From positions 1 to 44,389 of the forward strand of contig JAIOQZ010000025.1 of assembly GCA_021108395.1 (NCBI GenBank): DNA of 44,389 nucleotides, given 5' to 3'. This DNA is from Candidatus Cloacimonadota bacterium (GTDB taxonomy: Bacteria > Cloacimonadota > Cloacimonadia > Cloacimonadales > JAIOQZ01). The notes below the pieces were generated by a model that was not told the DNA's origin, ran no database searches, and saw only the letters and a program-made list of their open reading frames with translations. Positions 1 to 6,662 of the stretch are shown piece after piece. The stretch's first letter is position 1. Each line of letters starts with the position of its first letter. The position numbers were made by a program, and so were the translations under genes.

Positions 1-42
1 GGAAGCGCCACCAGAGTTCGCAAGTTGCTGTTGCTGAAGTAA
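1..42 (+). CDS. C-terminal end of a secreted protein with FlgD/T9SS-like sorting tail (partial)
   Basis: Frame 1 reads GSATRVRKLLLLK followed by a TAA stop at 40-42. The ending matches the tails of two complete secreted proteins in this window, ATMVRKGLLLK (stop at 6663) and VMTRKLLLLK (stop at 28965), so I read it as the last strand of the same Ig-like FlgD/T9SS-type sorting domain. Only 13 residues are visible and the body of the protein is left of the window. Its strand converges on the DUF2089/DUF4097 operon. Confidence 0.6.
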   Translation, partial: GSATRVRKLLLLK

Positions 43-55
43 TTCACCACCACAC

Positions 56-83
56 AAAACCACGGGCAGGATGAACCTGCCCG
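56..83 (-). terminator. Rho-independent terminator of the DUF4097 operon
   Basis: CGGGCAGG (63-70) and CCTGCCCG (76-83) form a perfect 8-bp stem with a 5-nt loop. On the minus strand it is followed by TGGTTTTGTG (T-run at 56-59). It lies 10 bp past the stop codon of the last gene of the minus-strand operon. Confidence 0.75.
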
Positions 84-93
84 CAATCATGCT

Positions 94-480
94 TCACTCG
101 CAGAAGATGCGCACCTGGAGCGGACCGCTGTCGGCGTCGTCAACTTCGACATGCAGCGCTTCGCCCACCTCGCCCCGCGCAATCAGCTCGATCACCTCGT
201 CCCACTTGATGGATTGCAGGTCGAAGCGGGCGCTGCCCAGTTGCGTCTCGATGACCGAATGCCTGGGCAGGAGGCGTACCCCCGCTCGAATTATGGCCAC
301 TGGGATTCGCAGGTTGAAAACCATGCGGTCTTCCTGCCACACCTGCACCACCAGTCGGCGCTCGGCCTTTTTGAGCGCGATCGGCCGTTCACTGCTGACG
401 GCCTCGAACAGGCGCATGGCTTCGGCAGGCTGCACCTTGCCCTCGGCCAGCATTTCGAGAATCTGTCGTCTGGCGTCCAT
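94..480 (-). CDS. SHOCT-like domain protein (YvlB/LiaX N-terminal-like)
   Basis: 128-aa cytoplasmic protein with no signal peptide. Residues 1-27 (MDARRQILEMLAEGKVQPAE...) form the short helical hairpin 'R..IL.ML.EGK....EA..L...V' found as the SHOCT-like module of YvlB/LiaX-type envelope-stress proteins. The remainder (about 40-128) is a mixed alpha/beta region I do not recognise. It is the last gene of a three-gene minus-strand operon. The RBS AGGAGATCGC lies 8 bp from the upstream stop codon, so coupled translation is likely. A similar hairpin ends each of the two upstream proteins. The exact role is unknown; a regulatory or protein-binding function is inference. Confidence 0.75.
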   Translation of the reverse strand: MDARRQILEMLAEGKVQPAEAMRLFEAVSSERPIALKKAERRLVVQVWQEDRMVFNLRIPVAIIRAGVRLLPRHSVIETQLGSARFDLQSIKWDEVIELIARGEVGEALHVEVDDADSGPLQVRIFCE

Positions 481-488
481 GCGATCTC

Positions 489-1817
489 CTAATCTATTGC
501 CTTCAGCAGGCGTTCGGCTTCTTCCACGTTAATCTGGCCATCGCGGAGCAACTGTAGCACTTGCAGCTTGCTCTGGGCGGTGTGCTCCGACTCGACGGGG
601 TCTGCCGGCCTGGCGTGACGGGCTGGACGTTCGGGACGCGGCGGACGGTGGCTGTGGTCGAACATGCCCTCGAAGAAGTTCTCCATGCCGCTCTCTTTGA
701 ACCCGGTGGACAAGCTCTCTGCGATGGCCTTGCCAACGCCGCTGAACTGCTCGCCAAATGCGGCGCCAAGGTGTCCCATCTCGCGGCCAAGCGCCTTCAT
801 CTCATCCTTGTTGGCTTCCTTGTCCTTGGCCAGATTCTTCATTTTCTTGCCCATCTTCATCATCTTATGCCTGTACTCGTGCATCTTTTCTTTGTCCATA
901 ACCTTGTGGAGGTGCTTGCGGATGCGCTTGTGGGAGGCATGGCGCGGACTGTGGTGCGACCAGCCGAAGCGATAGCTGTGGCGGCCGTTCTTTTCCACCG
1001 GCGTATCGGTGAGGATGATGGGACCGTTCTCGGTTTTCACCTCAATCTTCACCTTGCCGCTGCCACGCACCATCTTCACATGGCGGCGATGATGGGAGCG
1101 ATTGGTGTCATAGTCACCCTCGATGCCCATGTGCAGGCTGCCGTTTTCGGTCTCAGCCGCCAGGTCGAACTCGATGGCCTCGGGTACCACCAGCGTGACT
1201 TTGCCGTTCTCGCTGAGGAAGGTGAAGCGGCCGTCGGTCTGGTCGGTGAACTCGAAGACGATGCGGCCATTCTCGTTTTTCACGTCGGCCTGAGAGAAAT
1301 GCGCCTTGCTGACGTTGACCCCGCCGTTCTCACAGGTGATTTTTGCCGTGCCTGCGCAGTCGCTGACAGTCATGCGGCCGTTCTCGTTCTCCAGCTCCAT
1401 CGTCGCGTCGCAGGCGGTGATATTTAGTCCGCCGTTCTCGTTGTTCAGGCGCAGGTGGCCGGTGAGGTTGCTCACCGACAGGCCGCCGTTCTCGGAATCG
1501 ACCTCGAGGGTGAGCTTTTCGGGAACGCGGAGTTCGATATGCGCCTCGACGCTGACGCCGCTCATGCAGTCGTCCATTTCCCAGTCGGGCGAGATATCGA
1601 TGCGGACTTCATTGGCTTCTTCGTCCCATTCGGTTTCGATGGGTATTTCCAGTTCGGTGTCTTCGCTCATGCCGGAAATGATGAACTCGGCGTTCAGCTC
1701 GACGGCGTTGTCCTCGCCACGATCTATGTTTACGCCGAACATCTCGCTGTTGATGATTACTTTCACATCGGGAGCGACTTCCGCTCTCCATGTTTTCTTG
1801 ATTGTCTTGGATGTCAT
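489..1817 (-). CDS. DUF4097 (YvlB-like) beta-solenoid protein with C-terminal SHOCT-like hairpin
   Basis: 442 aa from the ATG at 1817, chosen because AAAGGAGATAGAC precedes it; the reading frame stays open further upstream but there overlaps the upstream DUF2089 gene. No signal peptide or membrane segment. Residues about 105-285 carry eight regularly spaced x-ENG-x motifs (SENGG, NENGG, NENGR, CENGG, NENGR, SENGK, TENGS, TENGP), one per turn of the beta-solenoid typical of DUF4097. Residues about 290-360 are rich in His, Lys and Met and probably helical. The last 27 residues repeat the SHOCT-like hairpin (LQVLQLLRDGQINVEEAERL). The start lies 2 nt after the DUF2089 stop. DUF2089/DUF4097/SHOCT neighbours are known in Bacillota; the function is undefined. 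Confidence 0.85.
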   Translation of the reverse strand: MTSKTIKKTWRAEVAPDVKVIINSEMFGVNIDRGEDNAVELNAEFIISGMSEDTELEIPIETEWDEEANEVRIDISPDWEMDDCMSGVSVEAHIELRVPEKLTLEVDSENGGLSVSNLTGHLRLNNENGGLNITACDATMELENENGRMTVSDCAGTAKITCENGGVNVSKAHFSQADVKNENGRIVFEFTDQTDGRFTFLSENGKVTLVVPEAIEFDLAAETENGSLHMGIEGDYDTNRSHHRRHVKMVRGSGKVKIEVKTENGPIILTDTPVEKNGRHSYRFGWSHHSPRHASHKRIRKHLHKVMDKEKMHEYRHKMMKMGKKMKNLAKDKEANKDEMKALGREMGHLGAAFGEQFSGVGKAIAESLSTGFKESGMENFFEGMFDHSHRPPRPERPARHARPADPVESEHTAQSKLQVLQLLRDGQINVEEAERLLKAID

Positions 1818-1819
1818 GT

Positions 1820-2173
1820 CTATCTCCTTTTGTTGAGCTGGCGAATGGCGGCCGAAACACTGATTTGGCCGGTCGCTATATCGTCCAGAATGCCCTGGTT
1901 GTCGGTCTGATCCTGATTGCACATCTGGTCGGTTATCTCGGCCAGGCGGTTTTTTACTGTTGGATAGGATATGCCGAGACGCTTCTCGACTTCTTTGAAG
2001 TTCCCCCCGGCGCACAGGAACACCTTCACGAATTCATGCTGGGAGGGGGTGAGGGACGCCAGGTCTCCCAGCCCGAACCGGCCACGCACGGTGATATCAC
2101 ATGCGGGGCAGTGATATTCCACCACATCGAGTGTTTCGTTGCAAACGGGACATTGTCGTAAACGCTTATTCAT
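1820..2173 (-). CDS. DUF2089 family zinc-ribbon/HTH regulator
   Basis: 117 aa from the ATG at 2173, which has GGAGG five bases upstream; the frame extends to 2290 but that part is AT-rich intergenic DNA. An N-terminal zinc ribbon CPVCNETL...CPAC is followed by the DUF2089 core (SLTPSQHEFVKVFLCAGGNF, then KEVEKRLGISYPTVKNRLAE), a clear helix-turn-helix. The C-terminus (ILDDIATGQISVSAAIRQL) is again a SHOCT-like hairpin. It is the promoter-proximal gene of the operon and probably a DNA-binding autoregulator. The domain call is firm; the regulatory target is inferred. Confidence 0.88.
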   Translation of the reverse strand: MNKRLRQCPVCNETLDVVEYHCPACDITVRGRFGLGDLASLTPSQHEFVKVFLCAGGNFKEVEKRLGISYPTVKNRLAEITDQMCNQDQTDNQGILDDIATGQISVSAAIRQLNKRR

Positions 2174-2343
2174 TGCATCCTCCATACGATCGACTTGATT
2201 CGGCGCGAAAGAAACACAGTACATTAAATATGTCAAGCAGAAAGTTAAAATAATCAATATAGTAATTAAGATAATTAATGCAACATGCAAAAAGGCTTAA
2301 GCCGAGATGCCTCAAAAAAAGCGCTGTAACGGGCAGGAAAAGC

Positions 2344-2374
2344 TTGACAGCATATTGTCGTTTGACAGGATATT
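2344..2374 (+). promoter_or_regulatory. Promoter/operator region with repeated TTGACAGNATATT
   Basis: TTGACAGCATATT (2344-2356) is repeated as TTGACAGGATATT (2362-2374), an 18-bp period. The same stretch holds alternating half-sites GACA (2346-2349), TGTC (2356-2359) and GACA (2364-2367). Either TTGACA could be a -35 box, but no strong -10 follows. It lies 30-60 bp upstream of the UPF0251 regulator gene, in the divergent intergenic region, so it may be an operator for that regulator or for DUF2089. Confidence 0.4.
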
Positions 2375-2404
2375 CACCAATGCTCAATAAAGGAGAGATG
2401 CTTC

Positions 2405-2854
2405 ATGCCTCGCCCCAAGAAAGAACGCCGCATTGACTGCCCGCCTCGCTGGCTTCGATACAAGCCTGTGGGCGTTTCCACTCGATTGCTACAGCAAATC
2501 GAGCTGAACATCGACGAGTATGAAGCCATTCGCCTGTCTGACCATGAAGGGATGGACCACATGAAGGCCTCTCGCAATATGGGCATCTCACGTTCCACGT
2601 TTACCAGGCTCATCGAGCAGGCGCACAAAAAGATAGCGCTGTTTCTGCTTCATGGGGGTGAGCTACAGATCAAGGGCGGCGTCATCCGTTTTCGTGATAA
2701 CCTGTACCAGTGCGAGGATTGCGGCGCGTTCCTGCGGCGGCCCTTCGACGAGCCGCTTTATGAGTGCTCCGAATGCGGCTCCGGTAAGCTGGTGAACTAT
2801 GCGCAACACTACTTTGCTTCCGAAACGGACAAACGGGCGAAAGCGGAGAAATGA
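2405..2854 (+). CDS. UPF0251/DUF134 family HTH DNA-binding protein with C-terminal zinc ribbon
   Basis: 149 aa. The N-terminus MPRPKKERRI...PVGVSTRLLQQIEL, followed by LNIDEYEAIRLSDHEGMDHM, is the hallmark of DUF134 (UPF0251). ASRNMGISRSTFTRLIEQA at about 55-73 is the helix-turn-helix. Residues about 100-130 form a zinc ribbon (CEDCGAF...CSECGSG). RBS AAAGGAG is nine bases upstream. The family is annotated as a predicted DNA-binding protein, often near molybdenum, Fe-S or redox genes. The stop codon overlaps the ATG of a duplicated methyltransferase start (tgATG), so this gene was originally translationally coupled to the methyltransferase at 3121. Confidence 0.87.
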   Translation: MPRPKKERRIDCPPRWLRYKPVGVSTRLLQQIELNIDEYEAIRLSDHEGMDHMKASRNMGISRSTFTRLIEQAHKKIALFLLHGGELQIKGGVIRFRDNLYQCEDCGAFLRRPFDEPLYECSECGSGKLVNYAQHYFASETDKRAKAEK

Positions 2855-2878
2855 TGGACTGGAATAAGTTTACCGCAT
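2837..2878 (+). repeat. Copy A of duplicated regulator/methyltransferase junction
   Basis: 42 bp that match 3104-3145 at 40 positions. It contains the end of the UPF0251 gene, its TGA stop, and an ATG reading MDWNKFTA, the methyltransferase N-terminus. After copy A the methyltransferase frame continues only as YQIVDKVSNLRFVFAL and stops at 2928. Confidence 0.85.
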
Positions 2879-3103
2879 ATCAGATTGTTGACAAGGTCAG
2901 CAATCTGCGTTTTGTGTTTGCTTTATGAAAAGCAAATCAGAGACAGCTCTTGTCATAACTGAGGGTGAATGCGTATTTTAATACGCTTCAGTACCCGAAG
3001 TTTGGCAAGAGATGCTCTGACCGGTATCTTCTTGTTTACAAAGCAGCATATGAGCGCTTATCATGAGATATTTCAGACTGAAATGGTTTATCAACAGCCC
3101 TGA
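2879..3103. mobile_element. 225-bp hairpin-rich insert, possible MITE-like element
   Basis: This segment separates two diverged copies of a 42-bp junction. Its ends are an imperfect inverted repeat: TCAGATTGTTGACAA from 2880 inward and TCAGGGCTGTTGATAA on the other strand from 3103 inward. Inside are several stems: 2881-2907 (12 bp, one wobble, loop AAG), 2917-2936 (8 bp perfect, TTTGCTTT/AAAGCAAA), 2966-2990 (GCGTATT/AATACGC extended by TGAA/TTCA), 3006-3034 and 3071-3083. There is no coding potential. A non-autonomous element or structured RNA are both possible; a 42-bp flanking duplication is long for a simple target-site duplication. Confidence 0.5.
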
Positions 3104-3145
3104 GCGAAAGCGGAGAAACGATGGACTGGAACAAGTTTACCGCAT
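3104..3145 (+). repeat. Copy B of duplicated junction, carrying the functional methyltransferase start
   Basis: Direct repeat of 2837-2878 with two mismatches, 267 bp downstream. It supplies the working RBS (GCGGAGAA) and the ATG at 3121 of the intact methyltransferase. Confidence 0.85.
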
Positions 3146-3873
3146 TGTATGAGTGGGAGTTCGAGCAGGTATGCACACGCCAGAAGGAAGATGTGCTCAT
3201 GTGGATAACCGAGGCGGAGCAGATTGGCGGGCCCATACTCGAGCTTGCCTGTGGTGGCGGGCGACTCACTGTTCCACTTGCACGGCAGGGCCACACGGTC
3301 ACCGGCATCGACAGCTCGCAGGGCATGATCGAGCTTGCCAGAACCAAGCGCTGCCCCGATCCGCCACGCCTGTTGCAGGCCGATATGACCAGCTTTCAGC
3401 TATACGAGAAGTTTCGCTTCGTTCTCATCGGCTATAGCTCGTTTCAGTTGCTGCTCAACCTGGAAGACCAACAGGCCTGCCTGCGCCACGTGCACGACCA
3501 CCTCGACGACAAAGGCGTTCTTGGCCTCGACCTCAATCCGGCCGTGTGCGAAGGCCCCGACCAGCAAGACCCAAAGCACATTTACACCCGCTGGTGGCAC
3601 GAGCGAAATTGCTCAGTCAGTTGCTATTCGGGCTATGATACAGACCGTGTGAACAAAACCCGTACCTGGCACGATCACTACGAAATCTTCGACCGTGACG
3701 GCGACCGCACTGTCCTCGATCATGATATCAGTCTGCGGGATGTTTCGCTGGAATACATGCGCCTGTTGCTGTCCGATTGCGGGTTCAAGCTCATCGAGGT
3801 CTGGGGTTCGCTCAAGAAAGGCCCGTTAACGCCCTATAGCCACAATCTCGTCCTGCTGGCCACCAAAGCCTGA
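3121..3873 (+). CDS. Class I SAM-dependent methyltransferase
   Basis: 250 aa. Motif I is PILELACGGGRLTVPLARQG (about 38-57), followed by VTGIDSSQGMIELA (motif II), LLQADMTSF (motif III) and FRFVLIGYSSFQLLL (post-motif region), the standard Rossmann-fold SAM-binding order. Substrate-binding regions are not diagnostic; such stand-alone proteins are usually annotated as methyltransferase domain 25/11. The start at 3121 has the RBS of junction copy B. Promoter-proximal DNA now includes the 225-bp insert, so the original coupling to the UPF0251 gene is broken. It converges on mltC. Confidence 0.85.
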   Translation: MDWNKFTALYEWEFEQVCTRQKEDVLMWITEAEQIGGPILELACGGGRLTVPLARQGHTVTGIDSSQGMIELARTKRCPDPPRLLQADMTSFQLYEKFRFVLIGYSSFQLLLNLEDQQACLRHVHDHLDDKGVLGLDLNPAVCEGPDQQDPKHIYTRWWHERNCSVSCYSGYDTDRVNKTRTWHDHYEIFDRDGDRTVLDHDISLRDVSLEYMRLLLSDCGFKLIEVWGSLKKGPLTPYSHNLVLLATKA

Positions 3874-3949
3874 CGTTCCGCTCCGCCGTCTCTCCTCGAC
3901 ACCTCACTTGCACTGCATCCCTGTGACGCCTACAACACCCAGTCGGCGC

Positions 3950-5029
3950 CTACAGTCCCCCATAATCCTCGGCGCGGCTCGTCACCTTGATGAGGTAGCG
4001 GCGAGTTTCGCCATATGGGTGGTTGCCGGTGAGACGTATGAAAACGTTCTTGGCATCCATCTCGTTGACGATCCGGTCGAATTCCTCACTGTGGCGCGAT
4101 TGGCCGGTGAAGGTGCGGAAGACGTTGGCGGCGCCGCCGTTGTAGGCGGAGATCATGGTGTAGTAGCGACTGCGGCTGATGCCGACATTGGAAAAGTAGT
4201 GGATGTCGAGATAGTGCAGATAGCCGATGCCCATCTCGAGGTTGACCAGCGGATCGAGAAGTTGTTCGGGCAAAGGCTGGCGCGTGTCGTCATTCAGGAT
4301 GCGGTTCATGGTCACGCCGGCGTAGCGCGGGATAATCTGCATCAGTCCGTATGCCCCGGCGTCGCGGTTGATGGCTCGCGGGTTGAAGTGTGACTCGGTG
4401 TGGATGACGCCCATGACCAGCGGGGCCGGTACCTTGAAGCGGCGGCACAGGTCGAGGATGTCTGGCAGGTAGCGTCCGATCCGCTCCTGAAGGTGGTCAT
4501 CGATCAGCTCGAGCTTGACGGTGTAGAGAAGCTTGTGCCCTTCCGGCGTCTGGATGCGCTCGACGTGCGGGGCGCTCACGAGCTGGGCGGCGGACTGCTC
4601 GGCGTTGGCCGGGTTCACAGGGTCGCCCGAGGGCGCTGCGAGCTGGTTTTCGAGCAACGGTATCCCGTCCGAGTCTGTTTTGCCAATCACCCGCACAAGT
4701 TGCTCGCGTAGGTTGTTCTCGGCTCTATCCATCGGATCGGCAGCCTCCAGGCTCACCAATGTGGCCAGTTCGATGGTGCCCTGCTCGAAGTCAACGGCGC
4801 TACGCATGGTTTCATCGGGGCCATATTCGACCCAAACCGTAGGCGTGGAATCGACAAACTCTGCCCACATGCACTCGATGTGCCGCTTGTATGAAAGGAA
4901 GGCGTCGTCAACCTGCTGCTCATAGCCGCGCCACGCCTCCTCGGCGCTGTCTCGCCAGTCCTCGAAGTCGTCCTGCGCCGCCAGTGCGATACTTGCCAGC
5001 GCCAGAGCCACTATCAGCAGGTGTTTCAT
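3950..5029 (-). CDS. mltC: MltC-type lytic murein transglycosylase
   Basis: 359 aa. Signal peptide at residues 1-18 (MKHLLIVALALASIALAAQ), with no lipobox cysteine, unlike Enterobacterial MltC. Residues about 60-180 match the MltC N-terminal domain (WVEYGPDETMRSAVDFEQGT). The catalytic SLT domain begins near 195: VMGVIHTESHFNPRAINRDA with Glu212 as general acid, then GAYGLMQIIP and the YLHYLD/SAYNGGAANV motifs of family 1 transglycosylases. It cleaves peptidoglycan to 1,6-anhydro products in the periplasm. The start is 1 nt after the pgk stop, so it is probably translated by coupling from the pgk transcript. Confidence 0.9.
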   Translation of the reverse strand: MKHLLIVALALASIALAAQDDFEDWRDSAEEAWRGYEQQVDDAFLSYKRHIECMWAEFVDSTPTVWVEYGPDETMRSAVDFEQGTIELATLVSLEAADPMDRAENNLREQLVRVIGKTDSDGIPLLENQLAAPSGDPVNPANAEQSAAQLVSAPHVERIQTPEGHKLLYTVKLELIDDHLQERIGRYLPDILDLCRRFKVPAPLVMGVIHTESHFNPRAINRDAGAYGLMQIIPRYAGVTMNRILNDDTRQPLPEQLLDPLVNLEMGIGYLHYLDIHYFSNVGISRSRYYTMISAYNGGAANVFRTFTGQSRHSEEFDRIVNEMDAKNVFIRLTGNHPYGETRRYLIKVTSRAEDYGGL

Positions 5030-5030
5030 T

Positions 5031-6380
5031 TTACTGGCCAGGAACTATTTCCGGGACGATGGGTTCGCGTGTGCCATCAATGCGGTCGCGGTTGCGCAAG
5101 ATTGCGCGTACGGGCGCAAGGCCGAAAGCGGAGCCTTCCTCGATTGCCGTGAGGATGGTGCCGCCGCCGGTAAAGAAATAGTAGCTGCGGTCGTTTCTGG
5201 TTTTGGCAAACAGCCCTGGCAGCAGGGATTTGAAGTCCTGAAGAGTGTCGCCGCCGCCAAAGAGTTTTCTGGCGTTGTCGTTGGCGCCGATGCACTCGTA
5301 GAGGGCTTTCGAGCCGTCGCCAAAGTGTGGCGTGAAGCCCATGACGGCGTTGGTGAAGATGGTGCCGGCATTGCCGATAGCCTCACGCATTTCCGCCTCG
5401 TCGAAAGATTCCGGCGCCGCGTCGAGCACATAGCCCAGCTTGGCGCCTTTTTTCAGCTTACGGATGTCATGGACGCGCCACTTGCCCTCGATTTTGCCGT
5501 CCATCGTGTCGCTTTCGACGATGAATCTCGGTTCGAGCAAGCGCTCGATGTCGGCTGTGGCGATGAATTGCCTGGCGCTCTCGATCTCGCTCTCGGCCAG
5601 GCCTTCGATGTGGAATCCGTATTTGGCGGCGAGGTAGGCGTTATAGAGCACTCCACCGAGAATGACATGGTCGGCGCGGTCGAGCAGGGCGTTCAGCGGG
5701 CCAATCTTCGTATCGTATTTGCTGCCCGCCACAATGCCGACGAACGGACGTTGTGGACGGAAGATGTCTTCCAGGTTTTCGATTTCGAGCTGCATGAGAA
5801 GCCCGGCGTAGGACGGGATGTGCTCTGGCGGTTTGACAGTGCTGACGTGTGGCTGCCACGAACCGAAGGCGTCGTTGACGTAAACATCGGCGAGAGAGGC
5901 CATCTGCTCGCCCAGGTGGTCAGCTTCGTCGCCCTCGAGTTCCTCGGCGTGGAACCATCGCGTATTTGGCAGGTATAGCATGTCCCACTTGTTGTCACGC
6001 AGTTCCCGAATCATCTGGTTGATTGAGGTGTCGATGCCCAGGATGCCGTTCTTGCCGCCGGGATCGGTAATCTGCATCTCGGGGGTACCGATGCGGAAGC
6101 CATATTTGTGTTCGAGGTATTCGACGATGGGTTGAACCGAAGTCTCTGGCGACATGGTGATGGCACCGGTTTTTTTGTCGCGGGGGCGCCCCACATGTGT
6201 CATCAGGATAATATGGCCGCCGTCGCGGATGATGCGCAGGATGGTGGGGATGGTCGCTTCTATGCGGGCAGGGTCTTTGATCTTCCCCTTCTTGATCACG
6301 TTGTGGTCAACGCGCATCAACACGACCTTCTCATAGACATCGGCTTCCTGCACTCGAGGCAGATTGTCGAGGAGTTTCAT
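5031..6380 (-). CDS. pgk: Divergent phosphoglycerate kinase
   Basis: 449 aa from the ATG at 6380, chosen for the GGAGG five bases upstream rather than the earlier ATG at 6413. PGK landmarks are present but altered: RVDHNVIKKGKI (usually RVDFNVP), THVGRPRDKK (SHLGRPxG), NTRWFHAEE (NxRFHxEE), YVNDAFGSWQPHVST (FVNDAFGxxHRAHxS), GIVAGSKYDTKI (xVxGGxKVxxKI), NAVMGFTPHF (NGPMGVFE), FGGGDT and FFTGGGTILTAIEEG. The enzyme catalyses 1,3-bisphosphoglycerate + ADP to 3-phosphoglycerate + ATP. Length exceeds the usual 390-417. It heads a two-gene unit with mltC. Confidence 0.85.
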   Translation of the reverse strand: MKLLDNLPRVQEADVYEKVVLMRVDHNVIKKGKIKDPARIEATIPTILRIIRDGGHIILMTHVGRPRDKKTGAITMSPETSVQPIVEYLEHKYGFRIGTPEMQITDPGGKNGILGIDTSINQMIRELRDNKWDMLYLPNTRWFHAEELEGDEADHLGEQMASLADVYVNDAFGSWQPHVSTVKPPEHIPSYAGLLMQLEIENLEDIFRPQRPFVGIVAGSKYDTKIGPLNALLDRADHVILGGVLYNAYLAAKYGFHIEGLAESEIESARQFIATADIERLLEPRFIVESDTMDGKIEGKWRVHDIRKLKKGAKLGYVLDAAPESFDEAEMREAIGNAGTIFTNAVMGFTPHFGDGSKALYECIGANDNARKLFGGGDTLQDFKSLLPGLFAKTRNDRSYYFFTGGGTILTAIEEGSAFGLAPVRAILRNRDRIDGTREPIVPEIVPGQ

Positions 6381-6411
6381 ATGTCCTCCAGCATAATTAT
6401 GATTCGAGGGC

Positions 6412-6441
6412 ATTATACATATTGATTGAATAATTCGGCAA
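6412..6441 (-). promoter_or_regulatory. Sigma-70-type promoter of pgk-mltC
   Basis: On the minus strand TTGCCG (6436-6441) and a consensus TATAAT (6412-6417) are separated by 18 bp. Predicted transcription start is about 25 nt upstream of the pgk ATG. Confidence 0.6.
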
Positions 6442-6535
6442 CAAATTTTTCGCGTTGGAAGAAAAAGGAGGGGGCATTACATGATACAAAAGAACGCCGC
6501 TTCACTACGCGACTGAACGTTGCGTATTCTTGAAA

Positions 6536-6654
6536 CACCCCATCCCCGGCCCTTCCCCTACATAAGGGAAGGGCGACCAAAATGTCAGTGTGGCAATCTT
6601 GTCTTTCCCTCCCCTATGCAGGGGAGGGAAGCCGCGAAGTGGCTGGGTGGGGTG
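6536..6654. repeat. Palindromic intergenic repeat element (copy 1)
   Basis: Ends are inverted: CACCCCATCCCCGGCC (6536-6551) against GGCTGGGTGGGGTG (6641-6654). Two internal stems are CCCTTCCC/GGGAAGGG and CCCTCCCC/GGGGAGGG. The motif AAGCCGCGAAGYGGC near its right end recurs in the element at 28655-28798. It lies directly downstream of the carboxypeptidase stop codon and may also act as its transcription terminator. It occupies most of the gene-free stretch 6442-6662. Confidence 0.7.
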
Positions 6655-6662
6655 CTGTCCGG

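Noticed and set aside
1818-2015. N-terminal extension of the DUF4097 protein to 2015
   Set aside because: It overlaps the DUF2089 coding region; the strong RBS and family alignment put the start at 1817.
2231-2236. TTGACA on the minus strand as the -35 box of the DUF2089 operon
   Set aside because: No acceptable -10 at 16-18 bp (TTCTTT); too weak to list as a promoter.
2174-2290. Hydrophobic N-terminal extension of the DUF2089 protein
   Set aside because: AT-rich promoter DNA translated by chance; GGAGG places the start at 2173.
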